From Heliocidaris erythrogramma (Eukaryota > Echinodermata > Echinoidea > Camarodonta > Echinometridae), in assembly GCA_025617745.1 (NCBI GenBank), contig CM046857.1:27188094-27252093 (forward strand): a DNA stretch of 64,000 nucleotides. The letters run 5' to 3'. The notes beneath the pieces are model-generated. The model was not told the origin of the DNA. It worked only from the letters and a program-made list of their open reading frames with translations, and searched no databases. The position numbers and the translations under genes were made by a program. Below, in pieces: positions 47,225 to 58,900 of this stretch (within the stretch, counting starts at the first letter, position 1; each line of letters begins with the position of its first letter).

Positions 47225-48490
47225 GCTTGTTAGAACGTTGATTAAAATTTTTAATCTTGTTGGTTAAAATTTTAATCAACCGAGGGTTACCAGGTGAACC
47301 ACACATTTGTAGGTTAAAACTTTAATCAACGGCCTGTTGATTAAAGTTTAACCTGTGGTTGATTAAAAGTTTTAATCATTTGTTGGTTAATCGTATTTTG
47401 CTCAACGTTGGTTAAATTGGTGTTGATTAAACTAAAACATATTGTTGGTTAAATGTTTAACCATTTGTTGGTTAGTTTTATTTTGTTGGTTAAATGTTTA
47501 ACCATTTGTTGGTTAATCATATTTTGCTCAACATTGGTTAAAATGGTGTTGATTAAACTTAAACAAATTGTTGGTTAGATTTATTTGATGAGAAACTCCC
47601 CGGAGAAACTCTTTTCATATCTGTAATTGTTGTCTAGCTAGCCTTATAACGAAATAGATCTACTCAGTGATCTACTTTCAGCGGTTTGGTAAGTTCGACC
47701 TTCTCAGACCTGGACTAGACTTGACTAAGGCAGGCCCACCGGTAGACTACGCCTACGCCTACATTGGTGCTTATATCTTTTTCTCAAAAAACTGTTCTAG
47801 TTTCAGTGTTTGTCATATTGCCCTGTCCGCGAAATATGGACATGCGCGAAGTTGAACACACCGCCATACCGCCGGCGTCGCCTCCTCGCTGCCATAGGCG
47901 CAGTCAGTAAATCTACCGGTGCGCCTGGCTTAGCCAGGTCTAGTCCAGATCGAGCAGGTCGAACTTGCTCCCAAGCCGTTTAAATTAGAAAGAAAGAGCA
48001 CACTGCAGATCTATGTCTTCCCAAGATTAAGCTGGACAACAATCACATATATGAATAATAGTTTCTCACCTTCAAACACGCCGACAAACTCTTTGAAAGT
48101 CCCCACTCATTCAGCGACTTGAATGACAATGCCTTCCATTTTTATCGCAAACAATTTCTGTGATAGATTTGTGCGCAGCGAATTTGTTCCAAATCCATAT
48201 GCGCATGCGCTGTTCGGTCACGCGATTGGTATTTTAATCAACTTTGATCAAACTTTTAACCAACAAAAAGATAAAGTGTCTTAACAGTTAGCACTATCAG
48301 TTTGGCGGGAAAGCAGAGAACACTGTTTTTAATCAATGTTGGTTACAAAGTAACCAACAAGAATAAAAACAATAATTTTAATCAACAATATTTTTAACCC
48401 ACGCAAGATTAAAAGTCATTTTTAACCAACATTCATTTTATAACCAATGTTGAGCGATTTTTAATCAACATTTTTTTAATCCGTAGTTTT
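47225..48490. mobile_element. Fold-back element built of GTTGGTTAAA motifs
   Basis: The left arm (47225-47580) packs about fifteen GTTGGTTAAA/GTTGATTAAA units, some in inverse. The right arm (48232-48490) carries mainly the inverse (TTTAACCAAC, TTTAATCAAC). The middle includes another inverted-repeat unit at 47680-47981. Confidence 0.75.
47680..47981. mobile_element. Inverted-repeat element nested in the fold-back
   Basis: GCGGTTTGGTAAGTTCGACC and CAGACCTGGACTAGAC on the left are mirrored by GTCTAGTCCAGATCGAGCAG and GTCGAACTTGCTCCCAAGCC on the right. The interior is CpG-rich. Confidence 0.7.
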
Positions 48491-48994
48491 TTAATACATG
48501 TTTTAACAGTGAAGGATTTCAGCATTGAAAAAAAAACAGTCCCAAAATTTTTGCTCGCTCGCTCATAATTATACAAAGCTGCGAATAGGGAAGCTGAATC
48601 AGTGTCCAGAAGCACAATAGAAATGAAAAAGGTAATGCTTGACATGACTATAGGGTTGTACCAATGTAATAAAATTGTCACCCTTTTCGCTTTATGCTCA
48701 CCCCTTTTTGCGGTTCCCCCCAAAGGTGCAAAGTTTTGGCGCCCCTCCCCACATCCTGGAAAATGGATGGATACACCGTACTGAAAATTTGTATATAGGC
48801 CTAATGATGACGGCTTCAGTGAGGCTACAGAAATAAACTGTATAGCTTAGAATATCGGTAACTATCTGAAAATGACATGTAAAAAGAGAGGCTTGTAATA
48901 TAAACTCGCTAAGAAAAGAGGGTGGCTTAATGATGTATTTTTTCGCATGAGACATGGTGGTTGCGGTGGAGGGATGCAGTCTACATCACCAACA

Positions 48995-49150
48995 TACCCA
49001 AAGCTTTCTTTTAGAACTGATTTTTTTTTTTTGCTTGTTAGAGAATTATGAAGGAAAAATTGGACCCCATAAAATCTGGTAACTCCCCCCACTAAACTAC
49101 TTTTGGAGGGCTGGTGAAAAAATAATTTCTCGCTAACTTTTTTTTTCTTT
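48995..49150. repeat. Dispersed repeat, copy 2 (TTTCTTTTAGAACTGAT)
   Basis: Same-orientation copy of 39120-39300, with a poly-T run in place of its G-rich segment. Confidence 0.75.
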
Positions 49151-49849
49151 CAATAATCTTTATTAAGAAAAAAAATAGAATTTTTTATGAGTAACACTGC
49201 CCCCGCCCCCTCCACAAAATTATTTGTTATTGTTGCATGAGCGTGACGTTTGCTGTGGGGAGGGGATCATAGAACATGCCCCTAACCGGAGCCAAAAGAA
49301 AATCAGGGTAAAAGGGGAAAAATATAGTAACGTTAATTTAGACTGAGGGGGAACTAATATCCTATGGGCCCATGGGACATGGGTCCGACATGGGGAACGC
49401 ACCCCTCGACCAAACCTAATCTGACATACTTTTACTACGCAATGGCAGAACAAAAAGCAAATATTCACAAGTTTGTGCCCAGGTTTCCCCCTACGAAATT
49501 TCAATTGAAGGTGTCAGTCGGCTTTTCCAAAAACATCTGATTTGTGTCAAAAGCCTTTCAACGTTTGCTGCAGACTACATTGTTGTTGGCTTAAAAGCAG
49601 GCAATCTTTCTGTATATTTTCTTCAATCTACGCGAATCGACCCCGTACGTTAAACGCGTTCGCGATCGCTATACTGTATACGCGTACGCAAGATACGTCG
49701 TTGGCATTGATTTCGATTGTAGATAGCTAAGCTAGCTAGCTCGACTTCTGTCGATGTCGATGTATATATGTCATAATAAGTTCTGTGTGCATATCTCTGA
49801 ATCATTCTGTACAATTATTCTGCTATAGATCAGGAAAGATTAGTGGAAA

Positions 49850-49912
49850 ATGCAGGACACATACAAGAGGAGATACATATCGCTTAAGAGGAAATGTGAT
49901 TCACTGGAATTG
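49850..49912 (+). CDS. TFPT: TFPT-like exon 1 (start, coiled coil)
   Basis: Twenty-one codons, MQDTYKRRYISLKRKCDSLE and one Leu, ending in a GTAAGA donor in phase 0. An in-frame TAG sits three codons before the ATG. It was chosen because its YKRRY-x-x-LKRK motif is what should precede SNERVLNRL in TFPT relatives. The 6.1-kb gap to exon 2 is its weak point. Confidence 0.78.
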
Positions 49913-52900
49913 GTAAGAAAGAAAAAAGTACCGTACCGGTATTGGCGCAGCTGCAACTTGGACTAGTCCACTCCCGGGTACATTTCTGTAAAATAGTTGG
50001 TATTTTCTGTCGCATGTACTAAAGGTATGGGGGGGGGGGGAAATAAGATAAATATTTTAAATACTTGCTTTCAAATTCAGCCCTTAAAAATCTCACTCCT
50101 ACCTCAAATGGCCGTTAGGAAGAACTTTTGATATTTACAGCAAAATCCAAAGTCAAAATCTTGTCCAAAACCGGAGAAATCCCCGCCGATTTGTTTCGCG
50201 ATCGCGTATTGTTTACAAACTGCCGATGTCTTAGACTAAAATCGGCCAATATAATTTTTGTCCACGAAGAAACTCGGGATCGCAAGGGCACATCGATCTT
50301 TACGATCGCGCACACAGAAAATCGGAACTTTTCCGTGTACGCCATAGGGACCGAATTTTTGAGGACAAAACTCTTTTGGGGAGATGTCAGCGCCCGCGGC
50401 GACCAGGAAATGTACACAATGACTCCGATAGCTCGTTTCGCGAGAATCAACAGTAAATTGCGGATTTCATTTTTGTAAATATCTTTTCCAACATTGGTGA
50501 GTTGAATTTATTGTATTTCTTGGATATTTTGGGGTCGGTTTTTGAAAATTAAATGCCGATTTTGAGTGAATATTGGTGACTTTTGTGCAGTGGTGTTTTA
50601 AAAAGATGAGGTGTATGACTGCCTACATTATACACACGAAGTATAGGAATGTACCTATGAGTGGACTAGGCCTAGAAATTTTTAATTCAAGTTGCTTAAC
50701 TTACGACGTAGGGGTCTACCACTAGGCCTACATATTTTTCTACATGTGGGACTGCAGTAAAGTAGATTTTCGACAGTTTTGTCAACCAATGAAATACCGG
50801 TAGTCCAGTATAAACCTAGGCCTATGTCAATGAGAATTTTAATGACATGCATGCCTGATGGTATGTGTATGAAAATGTCGAAAATTCAATTTACAGGCAA
50901 ACCCGGAGTCGGAGAATAGGGGACCAGACGTAGCCAGGATTGGCTTCATCATTTGTTCATGAGACATGCATGACATGAGTGTAAAAAAAAAAAATTGGCT
51001 AGGGTAGCGCGCCCGGTATTCGGTCAGTTAAGAAGAAATCGCCGCTGATATGAATACCTATCTTTTTAAATTGACAATCTACCATCAAAAGAACCGCAAA
51101 ATTGTCCTTTAAATGCTTATCAAAATAATTTAAAACATGGAAACTTACCCCCAAAAATATCGCCGACAGAAGAAGGAGAAGTTTTCCGCCCAGTATTCGG
51201 TCACGCCGCCCACAATTCGGTCACGCGATAGTGCGCTGCATCTCGGGAGAATGATTTAACCATTTTTGTAATATTTCTGTGTTTTTAGGCTTTTTCTGTG
51301 GCTTCTATATATTCATACTTAAATGTATGAGATTTTTTATCCATTAAAATCCACAAATCGAAGATCTACAGTCAGAAATAATGAACTAAAAGTATTTCTA
51401 AAAAGAGCAAAGTGCGTTCGTAAAGCGCAAAGCGCGTCGGCGAAGCGCAAAGCGTCTTTATCGACAAGTTGCACACAAAGCGCATTGGCGCAAGGCACTC
51501 AATGTTGCCTGACCGAATACTGGAAGAGCGCCAGCTCACTGGCAGGGGTGAGGTATATATTCTCTTGCTTGTCGCTTAGATCGCCGCGATAGAGGAAAGA
51601 CCCGGAAGCTCCTCTTCACACACATACTAAATTCATTGCACCTGCACACATAGTTATTTCACTGTAGGCGTCTACATATGGCCATGCGTGTTAACTCACG
51701 CGCTAACGGAACCCGGAAGTGCGGAAACTTGGGTAACACTGACCAGTTTCGAGGGTATTTGGAGATCTTTTCCAGGGCGTCCGACCTGAATTGCTTTCAA
51801 CATTAAAGGTACCTCGTTCATGTGTTTGTTATGTGCAGGTTTCGAGCCTCAAAAGTTATTCATGAGTTCTTCACAGCTATTCAAACAGCTGCGTGACCGA
51901 ATTCTGGAATATGACCGAATACCGGGCGCGCGACCCTAGGCCTATAAAAAGCCTATAAATAATATATAGGTATGTGTAATGAAAATTTCAAATTGATTAA
52001 TTCTTGACAAATTTGGTATCAACAGAAAGGTCTAGAAAAGAGAAATGCAGTAGTTTTTGAATTATTCAAATTGGATGGATATTTAAGAAATTAGGGCATT
52101 TTACAAATCGCAAAACACTGGTTTTTTTGGTCGCGGGAATTGTATGATGGGGGGACCTAAAGCTACGCACTTTGTTTTCAGCAGCTAAAAGGTCACAGAA
52201 ATCACTGGCTTGTCACCAATTTCATTCCATATCCTGATTCTGGATATTCTAAAGTTGATTTGTGGAGAAAATTACGATGGGTGAATGTCAATAATGCACG
52301 AGTCAGGTCGATATCAATGCCGATGTCAAATTTTGTTCTTAAAAATGAAGGGGTCCTAAAGCTACGCACATGCAATAAATGAATGCAAATTGATATTGAA
52401 TTTGACTGTGTGTATCGCGTGTGTGTTTTAGCCTGATTTGAACGCGTTGCATTGCGCGTGTATGTGATTTGTATGGTGCGTAGCTTTAGGACCTGCGTAG
52501 CTTTAGGACCCCTTGCCATACAGTAATTCAATACGGCAAATAAAAATGTGACCAATATACATCCCAACCGACCTTAAAAATTACCTAACTTCCTTAATTT
52601 TCATCCTATCCTGAAAAGTTTGGTACCCCTGGAAAACATGAATTTGTCAACAAAAACAGAACAGCATTTCACGAACACACTTCCTACATGTATTTCTGAT
52701 AATTACCACTCATAGTTACATTCCTATACTTCGTGTGTAGAATGTAGGCAGTCATACACCTCAACTTTTTAAAACACCACTGCACAAAAGTCAACAACAT
52801 TCACTCAAAATGGGCATTTAATTTTCAAAAACCAACCCCAAAATATCCAAGAAATACAATAAATTCAACTCACCGATGTTGGAAAAGATATTTCCAAAAA

Positions 52901-55900
52901 TGAAATCCGTAATTTACTGTTGATTCTCGCGAAACGAGCTATCGGAGTCATTGTGTACATTTCCTGGTCGCCGCTGACATCTCCCCAAAAGATTTTTGTC
53001 CTTAAAAATTCGGTCCCTATGGCGTACACGGAAAAGTCCCGATTTTCTGTGAGCGCGATCGTAAAGATCGATGTGCGCTTGCGATCCCGAGTTTCTTCGT
53101 GGACAAAAAGTTTATTGGCCGATTTTAGTCTAAGACATTTGCAGTATGTAAACAACACGCGATCGCGAAACAAATCGGCGGGGATTTCTCCGGTTTTGGA
53201 CAAGATTTTGACTTTGGATTTTGCTGAAAATATCAAAAGTTCTTCCTAACGGCCATTTGAGGTAGGAGTGAGATTTTTAAGGGCTGAATTTGAAAGCAAG
53301 TATTTAAAATATTTATCTTATTTTTCCCCCATACCTTTAGTACATGCGACAGAAAATACCAACTATTTTACAGTAATGTAGCCATGAGTGATAATTACCT
53401 TAATATGGTATATTGCCATAATATTTTGATGAAGAAAAACAATTGTCTATTAATGAAATTTAGCATCGAAATCTCATCACTTTTGTATATCGATCGTCAA
53501 AATTCACATGCTAACGCCAACGGGTTAACCCATGGATCTCCGCCGCCGCTGCCGGCGGAAGCCGACGTTGCTTCACGGTGGAGCTCCTGGGTGAGCTAAC
53601 GTGTATACATACTAGTTCTGACATGGAAAATTGCGCAAAGTAAAAAAAGTATTTCGCAACTATAAATTTACATTAAACTTTCATAATGTGTTAAGTATTC
53701 ATGAAAATGAATTTGTAAATAATTGAAATCAATTAAATCACTTACCTTCATGAAAAATAATGATGATTATGATGACCCAAAATTATCAGGGTAGTTCAGG
53801 CCAATGTGAAACAACGTCTGGAAATCCTTTTGACAAAATTTTTTTTTCACACACTAGTTTGTGGTCTCAGCTCTTCGTTGATACCCTCTTTGTGCACATT
53901 GACATGCAAATACGAGCACAGCGAAAGCTTTTGTCAGGGTACCCCTCACAGCATAACCCGAAAGCTGGTAGAAAACGGAAACACAGTTTTGGGACCACTT
54001 TCGCGATGCAAGCGCACCGGGCATTTCACATACCTACTATATATACGCCTTTGACATCACGAAGGCAGGCGTTCATCCCCAGCAATCAAATTGCGCACGG
54101 GTTAGCAGGACATGAAAATGCCCTGAAATCACACTTTTCTGATAACTTCCGCGACCGACAGGCCCTTCCCCACAGCGTTTTCTCCTAAAGTCCTAGGGCA
54201 ATGTTTGGAATTAGAATCTCTTAGTTTTAGATATTACGTATATCTACCAAAAAATCCCCAAAAAGATCATAAGAAATTTCAGAGAACTCACCAGTGTTTG
54301 TGTATCCATGCCTCCTCTTGTCATGCAGATATACAATGGCGGCTGCGTGCGACGGCGCACGCTGTTGGTGACGTATAGTTTCAATTATGGTTGTATCGCG
54401 CGCCGTTGCACACTTACTCTTTAGAGTATCTGGAATAATATGAAATTAATCATTAGTGGAATATTATTAAAATGATTAGGCTTGATAAAATCTGAGCCGT
54501 CTGGCCTTACATGCTGTCAGTGTATATATAATATTGTGTAAAAATGAAGCCCATGGTAGTCGCACCCACGGACGCTAGATGGCGCTATCGCGCAAGTACA
54601 CGGATTGTCAATGCGTGATTCGGCCCGCTATCCATGCACACACTTCCGATACCGCTTCCGATACCACAGGCATAGGCGATTGAATCTGAGATTTTTTCTT
54701 TCTGTGATTGGTCCCCCTATGTTTATCAATGACATATTTTGCATGTCTGTGTGTTCATCGACCGGGGATGCCCTTTGCATCCCACCAAACCCAGGATTTT
54801 TTTCCCTGAAGGAGCTAAGAAGTGGCGGTATGTATGCAATTTTAGGCATTTTTATCGCTACTTACCTTGTTCTTGTATAGTTTGAGTGGTTGATTTAGTG
54901 AAATGTGTCAGAATCTTTGTATTTTATGGCAGTTGAGTTTGTTATCTATCGATGTGAGAGGCATAGAAATGGGCTTGTCATGCAGTTAGCCCTTCGATTT
55001 TGGGTTTTGACTATCGATAGTACATGCCTAACATAGCAACGAATATTTGAGCCATCTTTGTGATAATTGGAATATTAAGCATTATTTTAAGGCATGATTT
55101 GTGACTGTGAGTGCTGTTTTTATTTTTTTGTGGGAGTGACTACCCACAGGGAAATGCCAGACTCATTTTCCCCCATTGACTCAGTGTTAGACTAGAAGCG
55201 TATGGCCATACGCTTTCGTAAATGGGAGTATTCAGTCACAGATCTTAATAATAGCATTATATATTTGAAAACCTTTCTATACTTGGCTGTTTATTAAATC
55301 CTTTTGAACATCATTATACAAGACAGATATCAAAATTCAACAATTTATTAAACCAAGCCTCCACAAAGTCACCAAATGCCTTTAAAGAAATTCTTGTTAA
55401 ATTTTAGGTCATATCTTACATGTACATGTTCATGTAGGTGTGCAGACATGCAGACACAGGCTCCCCATCATACTCTGGATAAGTATTTCTCAGATATCTG
55501 TGTGTTCGTGGATTATTCTCATCTCAGACCACTGAGACTAACAACGAGACTAAGATAAGAGACGTCTAGCTGTTACAAATTGGAGAACATTACATTGAGC
55601 AATCCTGAATGGAGACTAACAATCACATTGACAGTCAACATAATTTCTGTAGGGCTGCCTGGAAATTGCCTCCATCGTGGATCGTGGTAAAACTTAAAGT
55701 GATTGCGCAATAATATATCCCTCTATAGTGCAGGAATGCCCTAGAGACTAGACAATATTATATACATGTTCGAACATATGACAAACATGACGAACAACTA
55801 CCACCCTACAACCCCATTAGAGCACATACCAAACAATACGCAGGCACTCATAATTTCCATCTACCATCACCAAGTGGAACCACCTGAGTGACAGCATCGT

Positions 55901-58900
55901 GAACTCATCATTTACCAGCACATTCAGAAAGGCCATGCTTGGTGTGACTGATAGGACTCTCTTAGCACTCCCGCGCCCTCTCAATCCATTTTTATGTCAG
56001 AGATTTATAGAATTTTTATTTGTTTTGTTTTGTATTTTTTCGTTTCTCAACTCCCTTTCAGAGTAATGAAAGAGTTCTGAACAGACTGTGCCATGTCAAG
56101 AAATATATTCACAAGCTTTCTAGAGAAAGAAGGTAAGTGGTACAGATTATTCCTCCAATTGTGACCCTGCTACATCTTTGTTGAAAAGAATCCTGGAGCA
56201 GTTGTTGATGGAGATTACAGGGGGGCGTTTCATCAAGTGTCTTGTCAGTGATTTTACTAACAAATTTGCTCTCAGCCAATCAGATGCAAGGATTTTCAGT
56301 AGCTTATAACAGTAGCTTATAACTTGTCACTGATGACAAGTTTTATGAAACAGGGCCCAGGTACATGTACATGTGGAATCACCATCAAGGTGTTTTAAAT
56401 TAGTAGATGTGATTTGGAAATTTGACTGGTGGAGATGAGGTCAACAATTTTTCTATTGTTTAAATTTTCATAATATTTGTTCAGTATGGATGATTCTTTC
56501 CAAAACATTGTTTATTGAGTATTGATTATTCACCTTATGTTTGGTTGTATAGATCTATTTAAATTGTAAGGTGAAACCAGCATCCTTTTTTTTCCTTCTT
56601 AATAATTGTTAATTTGTTTATAACAAAAACATTTTTACTTTCGTTCTTTTTCTAATTCTCCGCTTTGTTTGTTCTTTATAGGGGACTTGCAAAGAAGCTG
56701 ACAGAACTTGGAGATGAATTCAAGAAGAGTGATCTGACTGTTCCTCTTGAGGTAAATTCATTCATGATATCTTCATTTTGCTTCTGGGACCCTACCCTTT
56801 TATGATATTTTACCTCTAGACAACTACATTGTACCCCCAGACAACTGGCCTCTTGGATAATTACTTCCCCACTTAGAAAAAAATAATGAAACCCTGTCAT
56901 ACCACTACCTAGGAGCTAAAGACATTTGGCAGTAATTGTCTGTCAGGTAGTTGTGTCCGTAATTTTCCTAGTAAGGAACTTGTCTGAGATTGGTGATTGT
57001 CCAGAGGTAGTTATCAGTAGGGAAATTGTCCTTTTTTGGGGGGGGGGGGGTGGGGGCAGCATTCACAGAATCTTCAAATTTGTGTGCACAATATGTAGAT
57101 GGTATGAACAATTGATTTATAGTAAAATATTGATAAAAGAGAAAGATTGAAATGACTTTTTCTTTTAAACCATAATTTATATAGATCTGTAAATTTGACT
57201 GGGGCTATTTTGGTATCATTTGCCAGTCGCCAACCCTGTCTTTAACAATTATGTTATGGCTGTACAGGATGAACTGCCTGGTGCTATGACGGGAGCATCA
57301 GAGAGCCCATCTTCAAGTGGACCAGCCATAGGAGAAAACATGGGAGGCTTCAGTCCATTCATCCAAGGGGGACCTGTCAAAAGTGAGGAGACGGTCTCCT
57401 CGCAGGAACAGCCGCAACCCATCGTGGTCCAAGTCAAATCTGGCCGGAAGAAGCGTTCTAGAGATGTTGGCAAGCCAGAGAGAGAAAAAGGTAATGTATT
57501 ACATGTATACCATCAGGTTGCTATGTGAACACATTGCAACATTTCTGGCCAGTATCATGCCATCATAAAAGAATTTTTATGCCTCCGCCCACCGTAGGTG
57601 GTGCCGGAGGCATTATGTTTTCGGGTCGTCCGTCCCCTTTTCGTTCTCGCGATAACTTCAAAACCGTTTGGCGGATCAGTTTGTAACTTGGCCCATGTAT
57701 GCATATGGGAGGGACGATGAACTGATTAGATTTTGGGGTCTCAAGGTCAAAGGTCAAAGGTCATAGAAGTCATTATATACATAAAAATGGTTCGTTCTCG
57801 CGATAACTTCAAAACTGTTTGGCGGATCAGTTTGTAACTGGGCCCATGTATGCATATGGGAGGGACGATGAACTGATTAGATTTTGGGGTCTCAAGGTCA
57901 AAGGTCATAGAGGTCATTATATACATAAAAATGGTTCGTTCTCGCGATAACTTCAAAACTGTTTGGCCCATGTATGCATATGGGAGGGACGATGAACTGA
58001 TTAGATTTTGGGGTCTCAAGGTCAAAGGTCAAAGCTCAGAGGTGTCATTATGTACATAAAAATGGTTCGTTCTTGTGATAACTTAGGAACCGTTTGGCGG
58101 ATCAACTTCTAACTTGGCCCATGTATTCTTATGAGAGGAACGATGAACTGATTAGATTTTAGGGTTTCAAGGTCAAAAGTCAGAGGCGTCATTATGTACA
58201 TAAAAATGGTTCGTTCTTGCAATAACTTCAGTTGTTTGACAGATCAACCTCCAACTTGGCCACGTATGCATATGTGAGGGACGATGAACTGATTAGATTT
58301 TAGGGGATCTCAAGGTCAAAGTTCAAAGGTCATAGAGGTCATTATATACATAAAAATGGTTCGTGATGTATGGAGTCTAGGCCTACCTATTTTAGAAATT
58401 TCAAGGGGACAGTAGTCTATTTGCTATAAAATAAAATTTCCTTGGTGTATCTGATGATTGTAAGTCATCAATGGTAATTAAGTTTTTTATTTGACAATAA
58501 AATGAAATAAATTTTCTGTCTCCTGTGCTTTTGAATTGAAAAGATTTGTAATTTTGATGGCGAATCCTTTTTAAAGTGTACATGTATGCCATACATTGCC
58601 AATCTGGTGATGGCGGAGACATAAATTCCGACCGCGCGTGGTCGGAGATTCATCTAGTTCTTTATGTGATTTGTATATGTATAAAGGCAGTAAGGGGTTA
58701 TAAATTGTTGAAAGAGGTAGTTTTCTTAGGGAGTCGTCGTCGTCTGGAGGAAAGGTGGGAGAAGTATTTAGCCACGGATTAGTAACACCACAGAGAGAGG
58801 GAGAGAGAGAAATGAAGGGGGAAGGGGAGAGAGAGAAAGAGCGAGAGAAAGCGGGGGGGGGGGGGGGGAGAAAATGTGTGAAACTCTTCCTGGAGGCTCC

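Larger units (their letters stand above)
43600..49849. other. Divergent intergenic region, no gene supported
   Basis: 6.2 kb between the two start codons. It holds a fold-back element at 44551, poly-G tracts at 45178 and 45244, a directly repeated-flank element at 46526, a SINE-like unit at 46781, a GTTGGTTAAA fold-back element at 47225, and a repeat at 48995. Both promoters must lie in or near it. Confidence 0.6.
49986..53373. mobile_element. 3.4-kb palindromic element with about 0.7-kb arms
   Basis: CTGTAAAATAGTTGGTATTT at 49986 is mirrored by AAATACCAACTATTTTACAG ending at 53373. The arms (49986-50667 and 52703-53373) are about 90% identical in inverse orientation. Each arm keeps an open frame of 116-123 codons of unknown identity (shared TEFLRTK, MTPIARFARINSKL), and the antisense strand is also open. 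There is no transposase and no clear target-site duplication. The middle is occupied by other inverted-repeat units. Confidence 0.88.
49913..56061 (+). other. Intron 1 of gene 2 (6.1 kb)
   Basis: Holds the 3.4-kb palindromic element at 49986-53373 with nested units, the inverse dispersed repeat at 54105-54425, and a LINE tail near 55800. No further coding exon was recognised. Confidence 0.6.

Noticed and set aside
53760-54188. 142-codon plus-strand frame before gene 2 exon 2
   Set aside because: Part of it overlaps the dispersed repeat shared with 42590-42912, and it has no splice partner in phase.
57220-57528. Start codon at 57220 as the beginning of gene 2
   Set aside because: The bases before 57268 are intron: a TGTACAG acceptor precedes GATGAACTG, and upstream exons match TFPT in phase.
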